From JBCCQH01 sp039024435 (GTDB taxonomy: Bacteria; Bacteroidota; Bacteroidia; J057; JADKCL01): a DNA stretch of 35,989 nucleotides. The stretch is taken from the NCBI GenBank assembly GCA_039024435.1, contig JBCCQH010000078.1, positions 1 to 35,989 of the forward strand. Reading direction: 5' to 3'. A program made the position numbers and the translations under genes. Positions 1 to 8,823 of this stretch are shown here, piece by piece (position 1 is the stretch's first letter; every line of letters begins with the position of its first letter). The notes under the pieces are model-generated. The model did not search any database. It was not told where the DNA came from and saw only the letters and a list, made by a program, of their open reading frames with translations.

Positions 1-255
1 AGGCACCTCCCGGTGCAGGCCCAAGGCAAAAAGGCGGTCAAATTGCTGCCCTGGGTACACATTTCGGTCACCAACGTGAAGCGCAACCTCTCGGGGATAT
101 TCCATGGCGTGAGCGAAAAGTACTTGCAGAATTACCTGGACGAATTCTGCTACAAGCTGAACCGACGCTACGAAGGGGAAACCCGATTTGCGACCATCCT
201 GGGCAATTCACTCCGGCATTGGAACAAATACCACGTGTGGCAAAGAAGCGGATAG
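1..255 (+). pseudogene. IS1595-family (ISXO2-like) transposase, C-terminal fragment cut by window edge
   Basis: The reading frame is open from base 1 to the TAG at 253-255, so the visible part is the last 84 or so codons and the true start lies outside the window. The run KRNLSGIFHGVSEKYLQNYL followed by DEFCYKLNRR is the characteristic end of the ISXO2-like DDE/N transposase domain of IS1595 elements. These catalyse cut-and-paste transposition. Whether the gene is intact upstream cannot be judged from here, and 'pseudogene' is used only because the fragment is partial. I could not identify the right terminal inverted repeat of the element in the downstream non-coding DNA. Confidence 0.8.
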
Positions 256-573
256 CCATTGTTGGAAATTCTCCTTTTTGCTTGTCCCGATTGTTACAAA
301 GCCTGTCCCAGGTGTGATAAGCCCTCCGGTCCAAAATTCCGATGTTTGTAGGGTAAGGCAAGCGCCGGGGCAACGGCAAGTTCATAAGACCTACACCCGC
401 CCGGTTCCCGATGTTTTGCTACGTTCTTTATCAGCCTGGAACTTATTTCCCTAAGACATTTCTGAATTCGGACGGCTGATCATACGACAACCAGAAAGCC
501 ATCAGTTCGCTGGCGAAATGTCAGCGACTGACCTTGACCTTTATTTTGGGTTTGTAAAATTTTTGTGTGATTC

Positions 574-612
574 AAGGGGCGTGCCCATAAAACGGCACGC
601 CCTTGTTCTTTT
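574..612 (+). terminator. Rho-independent terminator, orphan
   Basis: The arms AAGGGGCGTGCC and GGCACGCCCTT pair with one bulged G around an 8-nt loop (CATAAAAC). The run GTTCTTTT follows. The stem is strong but the U-tract is interrupted. No gene ends just upstream except the transposase, 320 bases away, so it may terminate a small RNA or an insertion-sequence transcript. Confidence 0.5.
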
Positions 613-723
613 CCGGTCACAACCCCGCACTCCCCGCGAACCTCAAATTGAGGCCGCGGAACCGGCACCGAATTCCGTAATCTTTCCCAGCCCAAGTGCC
701 AAGGGGAGAAAAAGTTTAATTAT

Positions 724-735
724 TATGCATGCATA
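724..735. promoter_or_regulatory. Perfect 12-bp palindrome upstream of hydrolase gene
   Basis: TATGCATGCATA is its own reverse complement. It lies about 130 bases upstream of the secreted hydrolase start, and a second symmetric site (CAATGC AC GCATTG, 757-770) follows 21 bases later. The pair could be operators, but no regulator is identified. Confidence 0.25.
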
Positions 736-866
736 CTAAATCGAAAAAGCTGGATGCAATGCACGCATTGATCATCCCGCGGCTTTCCCCCCGGGCAGAT
801 CAGTTGCAAATCAGCCCCCAGGATGTTATTTTACCCGCCAGTTCAAAAAATCAATCGCATTAGAAA

Positions 867-2771
867 ATGAAATTTTACGCAATTGTCTTAACGGCAGCGG
901 TCAGCTTGTTGCTGCTGTGCCCGCCCGTTTCCGCTCAGTTCCAAAACCCCAACATTGAAGATTTCGGTCCCCCAAACGAGTTTTTATTGGCCGCCCCCAA
1001 CCCCAGTGAAGGTACCCAGATCATTCCGGTGGGAATCGATCTCTACAACGGCAACGACGACAATACCATTCATTTCGGCCTTACCCCGCCCAACTCTTCC
1101 TCGAAGCCGGTACTGGTATTTGTCCACGGCTACGCCTCAAACGCGAGCGTGTGGTACAACGGTGACGACAACATGTATCACGACGTGTACCAGGATGGCT
1201 ACCGCGCTGCCTTCGTGTCCTTGACACCCAACCGTCACATTTGGACCAATGGTTTCATGTTGAACCGCATCATCGACCGGGTGACCCAGTACTACGGGGT
1301 GAGTGACGTGGTCGTCATCGGCTGGAGCAAAGGTGGGGTCGACACCGATGCCGCCATCGTGCATTTCGGCGCCAATGGCAAGGTCTCGCAGGCATTTACC
1401 CTCAGCACGCCCCACAACGGTACCTACGTCGCCGAGCTCGCCAATTCTTGGCTCCTCAGTCTCGTCAACATCATTTTCATGCAGGACAATGATGCCACCC
1501 GCAGCCTTACCCGGGGCTATTTGAGCTTTTTCCGCTCCATCACCGATAACAATCCCAACAATACAGTCGGTTACACTACGCTCGGCGGTTGGGGCAATGG
1601 TCCCCTGGCGCGCCTTTCCATCCCCCAGGATATCCTCTACCTGAATGGGGGCAGCAAATCTTCCGGCGGAAACGACGGGGTGGTGCCTTACAGCAGCAGC
1701 CTGCGCCCAGGCGGAACCGAACTGTTCGGCGGGCAGTACAAAGCCTACGGCTGGTTTGGCATTCCCTATTACCCTGGTCCCTCGGAGACTGAACTGGATC
1801 ACTTTGAAGTAACGCGTGGGGATTTGGTCTGGCCCTACATCAAAGGCACCCTCAACGGGACTTTGCGCACCGCCCAAATCCCCACGCCGAGCGATTACAA
1901 TCCCAATGCGACGGTCAGCAGCCACCAGCAGATTGTGACGTCACTGGCGGACAACCAAACGTTCGTCGTCGAGGAAGGTGCGGAAATGGTCCACATCCAA
2001 CTGCTCGGAACTGAGGCGAGCGATCTCCAAGTCACCGGCGATCAAGGTGCCGCCGCGCTGCAACGCTTGGCCGATGGATTTTGGCAATTGAATCAGCCCG
2101 CCGCCGGCACCTATCGAATCGCTACGCAAGGTGAATTTGTCGCCTTGGTTTCGGTGCCGAATGGTCCCGAGGCACGCCTGCACACCGGACTTTCCGCAGA
2201 AAAACCGGTGTATCCGCTCGGTTCAGCCATGGAATTCACGGTGGACCTACCGGAGCTGAAAAAGGAATTTCCCGCCGATTTGCGCGTGACCGCAGTGCTG
2301 CACCGCACGATGGACCTCGCATTGAATCAAGTCGACGCTGCTCCGATGGTCCTTGAATTCAAAGGAGAGGGACAGCAGTTCTCCGCCCAAACTGGCACCG
2401 ACCTCGCCGATGGCGTGTACAGCATCACGGTGAATGTGCGCAGTGAGGCATTTGCCCGGACCATCGTGACCAGTGTCGCCCATCTGGGAAATGCTGCCGC
2501 CAAGACGGCCACCCCCCAGCCGCAATTGGACCTCGCCGCCTGGCCGAATCCATTTTCCGAGCAACTCCACCTCGACCTGGAAGTGGAGGAAGATTTCGCC
2601 GGCGAATTGACCATCTACAACGTGCTCGGCGTGGCCGTCAAATCGCTGCCGGTAAACGGGACGGACGAAGTGGTCTGGAATGCGCGCTCCGAGGGCCACG
2701 CGGCCGGCGTCTACATCGTCGAGTTGAACGATGGGGCCCGGAAAATGACCCGGAAGGTCGTTTTGCGCTAA
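867..2771 (+). CDS. Secreted alpha/beta hydrolase (lipase/esterase-like) with T9SS type A sorting domain
   Basis: A 634-residue exported hydrolase. Residues 1-23 form a signal peptide (MKFYAIVL, hydrophobic core, VSA-Q). The catalytic domain spans roughly 80-330. It has the oxyanion HG motif in VFVHGYA (84-90), the nucleophile elbow GWSKGG (152-157, Ser154), a likely acid Asp270 in GGNDGVVPY, and His312 in ELDHF, in the order of a Ser-Asp-His triad. The STPHNGT segment (180-186) is typical of triacylglycerol-lipase-like and PGAP1-like hydrolases. A beta-rich region follows, and residues about 555-634 are a Por sorting domain (AAWPNPFSEQL, ending KMTRKVVLR). By family this implies outer-membrane translocation by T9SS and cell-surface anchoring or release. 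The substrate is unknown; lipid esters are likely but not shown. Confidence 0.9.
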   Translation: MKFYAIVLTAAVSLLLLCPPVSAQFQNPNIEDFGPPNEFLLAAPNPSEGTQIIPVGIDLYNGNDDNTIHFGLTPPNSSSKPVLVFVHGYASNASVWYNGDDNMYHDVYQDGYRAAFVSLTPNRHIWTNGFMLNRIIDRVTQYYGVSDVVVIGWSKGGVDTDAAIVHFGANGKVSQAFTLSTPHNGTYVAELANSWLLSLVNIIFMQDNDATRSLTRGYLSFFRSITDNNPNNTVGYTTLGGWGNGPLARLSIPQDILYLNGGSKSSGGNDGVVPYSSSLRPGGTELFGGQYKAYGWFGIPYYPGPSETELDHFEVTRGDLVWPYIKGTLNGTLRTAQIPTPSDYNPNATVSSHQQIVTSLADNQTFVVEEGAEMVHIQLLGTEASDLQVTGDQGAAALQRLADGFWQLNQPAAGTYRIATQGEFVALVSVPNGPEARLHTGLSAEKPVYPLGSAMEFTVDLPELKKEFPADLRVTAVLHRTMDLALNQVDAAPMVLEFKGEGQQFSAQTGTDLADGVYSITVNVRSEAFARTIVTSVAHLGNAAAKTATPQPQLDLAAWPNPFSEQLHLDLEVEEDFAGELTIYNVLGVAVKSLPVNGTDEVVWNARSEGHAAGVYIVELNDGARKMTRKVVLR

Positions 2772-2831
2772 ATCATTGGTCGATGATCAACGGAACGAGA
2801 TCATTTGTGGCTTCGGATTTTCCCGGTGCCG

Positions 2832-2853
2832 CCGGTGATCTCGCCGGATTTTT
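2832..2853 (+). terminator. Probable terminator after hydrolase gene
   Basis: CCGGTG and CGCCGG (one G.U pair) pair around the 4-nt loop ATCT, and ATTTTT follows. The hairpin sits 60 bases after the hydrolase stop and runs into the stop codon of the convergent DUF1501 gene. Confidence 0.45.
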
Positions 2854-4063
2854 ACCCGAACATCCCGAGCGATGGGTAACTTCCCTTCAGCACTAGTTGG
2901 GGATCGGCCTTGAGCCAGTGGGTCAGTAGTTCGGCGTAGATTTGCCGGAAATCTACCTGAAACTTGAGGTCCCCGCCGTCGAGATCGGCGAGGTTGGGTG
3001 CAGCGTTCATGAGACCGGATTTTTTTAATCCTCCCCCCAGGACGAACAGGTTGTTGGCGGTGCCGTGGTCGGTACCGCCGCTGGCATTTTGCTGGACCCG
3101 CCGCCCGAATTCGGAGAAGGTGAGGATGCAGACATCTTGCCAGCGTCCGCCCGCTTTGAGGTCTTGGACAAATGCATCCACGGACGCAGCGTAGACTTCG
3201 AGCAGACGCTGGTGCTGGGCTTTCTGGTTGACGTGGGTGTCGAATCCACTGGTGTCCACGTAGTAGACCCGCGTGTCGAGGCCGGAGCGGATGAAACCGG
3301 CGGCGGTGCGGAGCCGTTTGGCGAGGGGATTGACCGGGTAGTCGGCTTTGCCCTGGGCGATGCGGCTGGTTTCGTGGATGTATTCGGCGGAAGAAATGCT
3401 GGACGCCAGCGTTTTGTAGAGGTAGTCGGCTTGCGAATGGTCGGCGTGGGCATGCTGGTGCGCCTCCGAGATGGCCCGGAACCAGGGTGAGGCGGCGGTG
3501 CGGTGAAACCGGGCGGGATCGCTGACCGCCAAACCTTTGATCTGCTCACCTTTCAAGACGAGGTCCAGGTGATCGCTGACCTGAATCGCTCCGGTCGGGC
3601 GGGGAAGGCCGGCGCAGTTGGCATCGAGGTAGCGCCCAATCCAGCCGGTGGACAAGTATTCGTCCGCGCGGGAAGCCGTCTGCCAGATGTCCATCGACCG
3701 GAAATGGCTCCGGTCGGGATTGGGATAGCCGACGGAATTGAAGATGGCCAATTCTCCCTGGTCAAAGTGCGCCCGCAAAGGGGCCAGTGCCGGATGCAAG
3801 CCTTGTTCATCGTTCAGGCGGATGACCTCCGAGGTTGGAATGGCGATCTGCGGCCGGGCTTGGTAATAGAGGTCGTTGCGGAAATTGACCACCGTGTTGA
3901 GGCCATCGTTGCCGCCGCCCAACTGGATGACCACGAGGACTGTATCGCCCCTGCCGAGGCGGTTTGGGGATTCCAAGGCTTTCAGGAAGCGGGGGACAAG
4001 CAGGCTGCCCGCCGCCGCCAGGGCCGAAGTGCGCAGGAATTCTTTGCGGGATAGGTTTTTCAT
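2852..4063 (-). CDS. DUF1501 family protein (sulfatase-fold, exported)
   Basis: A 403-residue protein of the DUF1501 family, which has an alkaline-phosphatase/sulfatase-like fold and no settled function. The N-terminus (SRKEFLRTSALAAAG, then LVPRFLKAL) resembles a Tat-type leader but lacks a true twin Arg, having Arg-Lys instead. Family landmarks are GGGNDGLNT at 49-57, SHFRSMDIW at 119-127, GFDTH at 273-277, SEFGRR at 317-322 and GGTDHGTAN at 329-337. The last three provide the Asp/His positions expected for metal binding. The gene starts 6 bases after the DUF1800 stop, and the two families are regularly found as neighbours, which suggests they act together. Length is normal for the family. 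Confidence 0.92.
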   Translation of the reverse strand: MKNLSRKEFLRTSALAAAGSLLVPRFLKALESPNRLGRGDTVLVVIQLGGGNDGLNTVVNFRNDLYYQARPQIAIPTSEVIRLNDEQGLHPALAPLRAHFDQGELAIFNSVGYPNPDRSHFRSMDIWQTASRADEYLSTGWIGRYLDANCAGLPRPTGAIQVSDHLDLVLKGEQIKGLAVSDPARFHRTAASPWFRAISEAHQHAHADHSQADYLYKTLASSISSAEYIHETSRIAQGKADYPVNPLAKRLRTAAGFIRSGLDTRVYYVDTSGFDTHVNQKAQHQRLLEVYAASVDAFVQDLKAGGRWQDVCILTFSEFGRRVQQNASGGTDHGTANNLFVLGGGLKKSGLMNAAPNLADLDGGDLKFQVDFRQIYAELLTHWLKADPQLVLKGSYPSLGMFG

Positions 4064-4069
4064 GGGGGC

Positions 4070-5488
4070 CTATGCAAGTTGATATTCGGGAAGCGAAAGT
4101 ACCTGCAAGTGCAGGGTCTTGAGGCGGGCACCGCGGCTGCTTTTGTCGGTGTACCGGTCAATGAGTGCGAGGTTTAGTCGTGCGGGATCGACGTTGAGGA
4201 GGCGGCGGACGACCATTTCGGGCAGTTCATCGTCGGGGATTCCCCGGTAGGCAGCCGCGACGCGGGACCAATCAAATTCGGCCTTGATTTTGCGGACTTT
4301 GCGCAGGCTATTTCCTCGGGTGCCCATGTCCATGAGTTCGCCCGGGATTTCAAAATCGGGATCATCGGCCAGGATGAGGGCGCGGGGCAAGGTCATGCGC
4401 AGGAGCAGGGTGGAACTGTCGATCCAGGCTTGGCCGCCGGGCCAGCCGGCGACATTGGGCGGTTGGAAGAGGACTTGTCCGAGCACACGCTGGACATTGG
4501 TGACCGGTTTGGCTTCGGGCAATTTCATGCTCAACTGACGCATCATGGTCACCAGGAACTCCACCGGGGACTTGATGTGGGCGGCGAGGTTGGCGGCGTC
4601 GTAAAACCAAGGGGCGGTGAACAGGTGGCGCAGGGTTGCGGCAATGTCGTAGTTGCGGTCGTACAGCACAGTGGCCAGTTCTTCGACCGCCTTTGCCGAG
4701 GGTTCGGGATGCACAAAGAAACAGTAGAGTTTTTCGCTCAGGTAGCGGGCCGTTTGCTTGTCGGCAAGGAGCATCCGGAGGATGTCTTCGCCGCCGAATT
4801 CACCGGTTTTACCCCGGAAGGTTTTGCGGCCAAAGTCGTGTTGCCGGTGGCGAAAGACAAATTGTCCCACTTGGTTGTAGTTCCAGCCGGTAAAGGCGCG
4901 GGCGGCTTCCTGGATGTCTTTTTCGGTGTAATGCCCGCGTCCGAGGGTAAACAGTTCCATCAGTTCCCGGGCAAAGTTCTCGTTGGGGTGACCCTTGCGG
5001 TTTTGCTTGTTGTTGAGGTATTCGAGCATGGCGGGATGCTTGGAAACCGCGGTGAGCAACGCACCAAAATTGCCGAGGGCGTGCTGGCGCATCGTGTTGT
5101 TCAGGTTTTGCATCGCGAGGGGATGCTTGATGGCGCAGGCAAAATGGCCGTGCCAGAACAGGGTCATTTTCTCCCGCAACTGTGCCGAATCGGTGGCCAT
5201 TTGTTGCAGCCAGTGGTGGTTGAGCCTTACGAGGTCCTGGCGGCGTTGCTTGCGGAGTTGTTTGCGCGCTTCCGGCGGGAGGTCGCGCAGCCGCGGGGCG
5301 TCGGTGGAGGGGGGAGAGATCAGCGTGATCTGGCGAGCGCGTTTGGCCCGCTGAAAAATGCGGTCAACCGCGTCCGAAACGGAAGTTTTGCGTTTGAAGG
5401 TTTCCGGTACGCCGGGGCCGAAACCCGCACGAAGGTGGAGGTGCCGCCATTGTCGTTCATTGAGTTGCGTCATTGGTTCGGAATTCAT
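4070..5488 (-). CDS. DUF1800 family protein
   Basis: A protein of about 472 residues in the DUF1800 family, whose function is unknown. Visible landmarks are HLHLRAGFG near residue 20, LREKMTLFWHGHFA at 104-117, FARELMELFTLG at 172-183 and AFTGW at 198-202. I chose the ATG at 5488, and ATG 5473 (MTQLNERQW) is equally plausible. An upstream in-frame GTG at 5572 overlaps the stop of the preceding gene in a GTGA arrangement, but the extra 28 residues do not look like a signal peptide or like the family's N-terminus. The gene lies between a T9SS cargo gene and DUF1501 on the same strand with minimal spacing, so co-transcription is likely. In other bacteria DUF1800/DUF1501 pairs are exported proteins. 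Confidence 0.9.
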   Translation of the reverse strand: MNSEPMTQLNERQWRHLHLRAGFGPGVPETFKRKTSVSDAVDRIFQRAKRARQITLISPPSTDAPRLRDLPPEARKQLRKQRRQDLVRLNHHWLQQMATDSAQLREKMTLFWHGHFACAIKHPLAMQNLNNTMRQHALGNFGALLTAVSKHPAMLEYLNNKQNRKGHPNENFARELMELFTLGRGHYTEKDIQEAARAFTGWNYNQVGQFVFRHRQHDFGRKTFRGKTGEFGGEDILRMLLADKQTARYLSEKLYCFFVHPEPSAKAVEELATVLYDRNYDIAATLRHLFTAPWFYDAANLAAHIKSPVEFLVTMMRQLSMKLPEAKPVTNVQRVLGQVLFQPPNVAGWPGGQAWIDSSTLLLRMTLPRALILADDPDFEIPGELMDMGTRGNSLRKVRKIKAEFDWSRVAAAYRGIPDDELPEMVVRRLLNVDPARLNLALIDRYTDKSSRGARLKTLHLQVLSLPEYQLA

Positions 5489-5568
5489 CTGCTTTTTTAG
5501 GACGCAAAAATCCGGCCAGGGTTTAATTTGGGTGGGGTCAATTTTAAATGTCTTCTTCGACGGCAGAC

Positions 5569-7314
5569 TCACTGCTGCACAATTTTTTCGGTTTGGGTCT
5601 GCCCGGCGGCGATGAGCTGAACGAAGAAAATTCCGGCCGCCGTTTCATCCAGTTCCACGCGGTAGTGGTGGACACCGGCCGGTAGGGTTTCGCCGGTAAC
5701 CAAGTGGGTGACCGGTTGCAGGGCTGCATTGTATACGGTTAGGCGGACTGGTCCGGGTTGCCCCAATTTCACTTCGAGCGAAAAGGCTCCGCGGCAGGGG
5801 TTTGGATAGGCCCAAAGGTTGGCGTGGAGGACGGAGGATGGCCGACTTTCGGAGGTGAATGCGGCCGCCTCGTTCGCAAGACTCGCCCCTGCGCCAGTAA
5901 GGGAGGGTTCCGCACCGGGATTCGGTGCGGGGGGTACGGCCTTGATCACACCGTGGGTTCCGATCTCGGCGGGATCGGGAGGCGTACCGCCGGAGATGGG
6001 AGGGGCGATGCGACATCCTACGCAGGGCGCTTCGCGGATCTCAACTGTGGAAAGCGTCCCGTCAAACTCTACCGAGTCCATTTCGATGACTTGTCCGGCC
6101 TGGATGAGGATGTTGCTTTGGGCGGCTGCGCTCACGCCATCACGGATCCAGATGGTGTCCTTGACGATGTAGTCGACGTCCCCTTTGATTTCCAGGTTTC
6201 GGAGGGTAAGGGTATGCAGACAACAGGGAAGGGGCGTCTCCGACCAAAAGGCGGTGGTGTCTACCCAGGCGACCAGGGTATCGTAGATGCCGTTCAGGAC
6301 GGTAAATCCAGCGGATTGCCGGAAGGCGCCACACTTGTTGCCCAAGGCGATTTCGTAGAGGTAGGTGCCCGAGGCGACACTGTTACCGAGGATTTCCCCA
6401 GGCCAGTAGAAATCCGGCAGTCCGTTGGGGTTGGTGTAGGTGGTGTCGACGACGACCTGACTGCCGGCGGTGGTGATGCGCAAGCGCAGAGAATTGGCGT
6501 TTTGGATGTCATAAATGCGAAATGGCGTGGCGGGAGGAGATTGCACGGCGATCCGGGGGCAGATCTGACCAGTGGCCGGAAAGCAAGCGCTGTCGATGTC
6601 GCAAGGGCGGAAGAGGCGGACATCATCGAAGTAGGTATACCGGTTCCAATTGTTGTTGCCGATACCAGCACCTCCCGTGATTACCAGCCAATCCAAATTC
6701 TCCCACCGGTTTTTGTTCAGTTTTACCGTAAAGTTTTCGGATTCATCGTACCAGGTTCCCGGCTGAAAGGTATATCCGGAAATCTTTCGAGTCAGTATTT
6801 TGGTGTGGGTTCGGTCGGTTCGCCTGGACAAATGAATTCGGAACCTCGCCTTTTCGCAGGGAAAGGCCCGCGCCCATTTGAGACTTACGCGGTAATCTCC
6901 CGAATTCAGAATGCAAGGCAAAGGTTGCTGAAACCCTTCTCGGGTGCCATCGTTCGAATGGTTTAGTCCGACAAAAAATCGTCCGGCCCCGGCCTCCATC
7001 AATGTTTTGTTTGTACTGTCGTAGGGATTTTGGCCCGGGGTACAAGCGTTGCCAAAGTACCCATTACCGAAGCTTATGACCGGTAAGTTGGGATTGGTCG
7101 CGACAAAAAAAGAATCGACCAACCACCTTTCGTCATCCAGACTATTCGACACTTTGTATTCGATCCAGTCGGGAGGTGGGTTTTGCCAGAACAATTCTCC
7201 CGCTTGCGGATAAGTGCTTTGAAAATTTCCCTCAAAACCTCCGTTCAGCAAGAGATTGCTTTGTCCCAGGAGCAATTCGGGAAGGAGAACAATAACAAGT
7301 ACGATGTATTTCAT
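5569..7314 (-). CDS. Secreted protein with T9SS type A sorting domain
   Basis: A 581-residue exported protein starting at ATG 7314, where a clear signal peptide begins (MKYIVLVIVLLPELLLGQ). The frame stays open 95 codons further upstream, but that stretch runs antiparallel through the neighbouring barrel gene and has no protein-like character. After the leader, SNLLLNGGFEGN opens a carbohydrate-binding-like beta domain (about 20-230) of the kind often seen at the start of Bacteroidota surface proteins. The middle contains FlgD-like or gliding-associated beta segments with paired cysteines. The last 80 residues are a Por sorting domain (LWAYPNPCRGAFSLEV, ending QTEKIVQQ). The start is only 4 bases after the barrel gene stop, so the two are probably co-translated. 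No enzymatic motif was recognised. Confidence 0.85.
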   Translation of the reverse strand: MKYIVLVIVLLPELLLGQSNLLLNGGFEGNFQSTYPQAGELFWQNPPPDWIEYKVSNSLDDERWLVDSFFVATNPNLPVISFGNGYFGNACTPGQNPYDSTNKTLMEAGAGRFFVGLNHSNDGTREGFQQPLPCILNSGDYRVSLKWARAFPCEKARFRIHLSRRTDRTHTKILTRKISGYTFQPGTWYDESENFTVKLNKNRWENLDWLVITGGAGIGNNNWNRYTYFDDVRLFRPCDIDSACFPATGQICPRIAVQSPPATPFRIYDIQNANSLRLRITTAGSQVVVDTTYTNPNGLPDFYWPGEILGNSVASGTYLYEIALGNKCGAFRQSAGFTVLNGIYDTLVAWVDTTAFWSETPLPCCLHTLTLRNLEIKGDVDYIVKDTIWIRDGVSAAAQSNILIQAGQVIEMDSVEFDGTLSTVEIREAPCVGCRIAPPISGGTPPDPAEIGTHGVIKAVPPAPNPGAEPSLTGAGASLANEAAAFTSESRPSSVLHANLWAYPNPCRGAFSLEVKLGQPGPVRLTVYNAALQPVTHLVTGETLPAGVHHYRVELDETAAGIFFVQLIAAGQTQTEKIVQQ

Positions 7315-7318
7315 GAGA

Positions 7319-7906
7319 TTAAAATCTATATCCGACTTGAAAGAAGCCCATAGGCAGATAGCCGGGGCGCTTTCCGAGGAAGCGGATCGATCCATCGGGA
7401 TTAAGGTGATAGTCGGTAACCCATACGTAATTGACCATTGCGGAGAGTCCGAGACTGATTCGTGGGATGAGAAAGTACTGCCCGGATACGCCGATTCCAT
7501 ACTCATTTTGAAAATTTCTGAAGCCGAGATATTCATCCAAGAGCGCAACAACTCTACTTCTAAAATGCCCCCAATGGCCCAAAATCGAAATTCCTTCAAG
7601 CTGATTGCGGCGATTTAAGAAAAGGTAGTACCGGGCATCGACGGACACGGCATACTTTGTTGTTCGGGCCGATTGTGTCGGTGACAACAAAGCGCTATTT
7701 CCCTTTTGCTGCCACATTCCCGCTGATAGTTCAAGCGAAACTCTCCGAGTCAACGAGAACTCATAAGCTACGGAAGGAAGCATTCCTTCATAGTGATAGT
7801 AAATACCAATGCTACCTTTGTGTGTATGCTTTTGATCTTGTGCTCTCACCCCCGAGCAAAGCACCAAGGCCAACATTATTGGGAAATATTTTTGTAGGAA
7901 GGTCAT
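7319..7906 (-). CDS. Small outer-membrane beta-barrel protein
   Basis: A 195-residue protein with a signal peptide (residues 1-22, ending SGVRA-Q). Alternating hydrophobic/polar strands follow, such as SVAYEFSLTRRVSLELSAGM and YAVSVDARYYLFLN. The C-terminus is GFFQVGYRF, and a terminal Phe is the classic signal for insertion of an outer-membrane barrel by BamA. The size fits an 8-strand barrel of the OmpW/OmpX-like class. Its ATG overlaps the stop of the upstream gene (ATGA at 7903-7906), which points to translational coupling. It may anchor or present the neighbouring fibre-like and T9SS proteins, but that is inferred from position only. Confidence 0.8.
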   Translation of the reverse strand: MTFLQKYFPIMLALVLCSGVRAQDQKHTHKGSIGIYYHYEGMLPSVAYEFSLTRRVSLELSAGMWQQKGNSALLSPTQSARTTKYAVSVDARYYLFLNRRNQLEGISILGHWGHFRSRVVALLDEYLGFRNFQNEYGIGVSGQYFLIPRISLGLSAMVNYVWVTDYHLNPDGSIRFLGKRPGYLPMGFFQVGYRF

Positions 7907-8823
7907 TCAGAATTGCTTCGAATCAGAGGCGAAACATCAGCTTTCAGAGCTCTATTTTCCTTCTCCAATCTAATCAAATGCAAAGTCAATTCCTCGATCT
8001 TTTCGAGCAGTTGGGCCTGGGTTTGACCGATTTCTACGCCGTTGGTGGCGACTTCTTCGGCGGAAGGAAGGCCGGGCAAGTGGCCGTGTTGCGCGATGAA
8101 AGCCTCGACTTCGGTCAGGGGCATGAGGACGTAGTCACGGGCAAATACGTGATCGGCCCACCCACTGTAGACCTTGATCTCCTGGGCCCGGATGCGCCCG
8201 TCCACCGAAAGGCGGTAGTCCTTTCCGTTGATATTGTCGAAAAATACATCGGTGCCCAACCCCAGATGGGCGTCGAGAACCACGTCTCCGCCAAAGTCAG
8301 TTCGATTGCCGCCCGGATTGATCACCAGCCGGTTGGTGGCATTGTTGTTGTTGGTGGTGGTGTGCTCGATGCCGATCCGACCCGATTCGGTGACGCGCAT
8401 GCGCTCGGTATTGTGGGTAAAGATGCGCAGAGCGGCGGCATTGGTGGAACCGAGGAAGCAATCGGGAGCGAGGTAGTTGCCGTCCGCTTTCCAAAGCTTG
8501 GAGGAACAGTCAAACAGGCTGTCTACGGCAGGATCGGTTTGGCGGAGCAGGGTTCCGTCGCCGGCCACCGTGACGTAAGCGCGGCCGGTTCCGCTGAGAC
8601 TGGGGAGTTTGACCGGGCCATTCGGGGTGAACTCCATTTGGGTGGTTCCATTGACCTTGATTCTGACCGGCACCGGATCAGTGGTGCCGATGAAGCAATT
8701 GGGGTCGAGGTTGTTATTTCCGGAGGTTTTCCATTCGGGACTTTGTCCGAAGAGTGAACCGATACCGGCGAGAAAAAACAGGGCGGTGTACCGCCGGAGA
8801 GCAGGGTGCGGGGTTGCATTCAT
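7903..8823 (-). CDS. Exported fibre/adhesin-like protein with C-terminal coiled coil
   Basis: A 306-residue protein with a hydrophobic N-terminal leader (YTALFFLAGIGSLFGQ). The body carries two similar modules, each with W-K..(G)N-N-L-(D/A)-P-(N/D)-C-(F)-(I/L)-G(T/S)(T/N) (near residues 31-45 and 90-105), so it is internally duplicated. The C-terminus runs from WADHVFARDYVLMPLTEVEA through HGHLPGLPSAEEV to a leucine-rich coiled coil (LLEKIEELTLHLIRLEKEN). This end is very common in Bacteroidota surface proteins related to tail-fibre or S74-type chaperone regions. Trimerisation through the coil is a family-based inference. It is the first gene of the minus-strand cluster, so its promoter should lie in 8824-9000. 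Confidence 0.8.
   Translation of the reverse strand: MNATPHPALRRYTALFFLAGIGSLFGQSPEWKTSGNNNLDPNCFIGTTDPVPVRIKVNGTTQMEFTPNGPVKLPSLSGTGRAYVTVAGDGTLLRQTDPAVDSLFDCSSKLWKADGNYLAPDCFLGSTNAAALRIFTHNTERMRVTESGRIGIEHTTTNNNNATNRLVINPGGNRTDFGGDVVLDAHLGLGTDVFFDNINGKDYRLSVDGRIRAQEIKVYSGWADHVFARDYVLMPLTEVEAFIAQHGHLPGLPSAEEVATNGVEIGQTQAQLLEKIEELTLHLIRLEKENRALKADVSPLIRSNSE

Larger units (their letters stand above)
256..866. other. Long non-coding stretch with hairpins, downstream of the transposase
   Basis: I see no convincing gene in these 611 bases. The stretch contains an imperfect hairpin at 503-530, a strong terminator-like hairpin at 574-612, a perfect 12-bp palindrome (TATGCATGCATA) at 724-735 and a small inverted repeat (CAATGC AC GCATTG) at 757-770. 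The part next to the transposase probably still belongs to the insertion sequence or its scar. The part next to 867 should hold the promoter of the hydrolase gene, but no clear Bacteroidota -33/-7 pair (TTTG / TAnnTTTG) is visible. Confidence 0.5.

Noticed and set aside
1..255. IS1595 transposase as source of the palindromic elements
   Set aside because: No GAGGCTGTTTAAA-type end was found near the transposase fragment, and the TNA-like flanks are not what I expect for that family.
7315..7599. 95-codon upstream extension of the T9SS cargo gene at 5569-7314
   Set aside because: It overlaps the barrel gene in another frame, has no leader, and the signal peptide begins exactly at ATG 7314.
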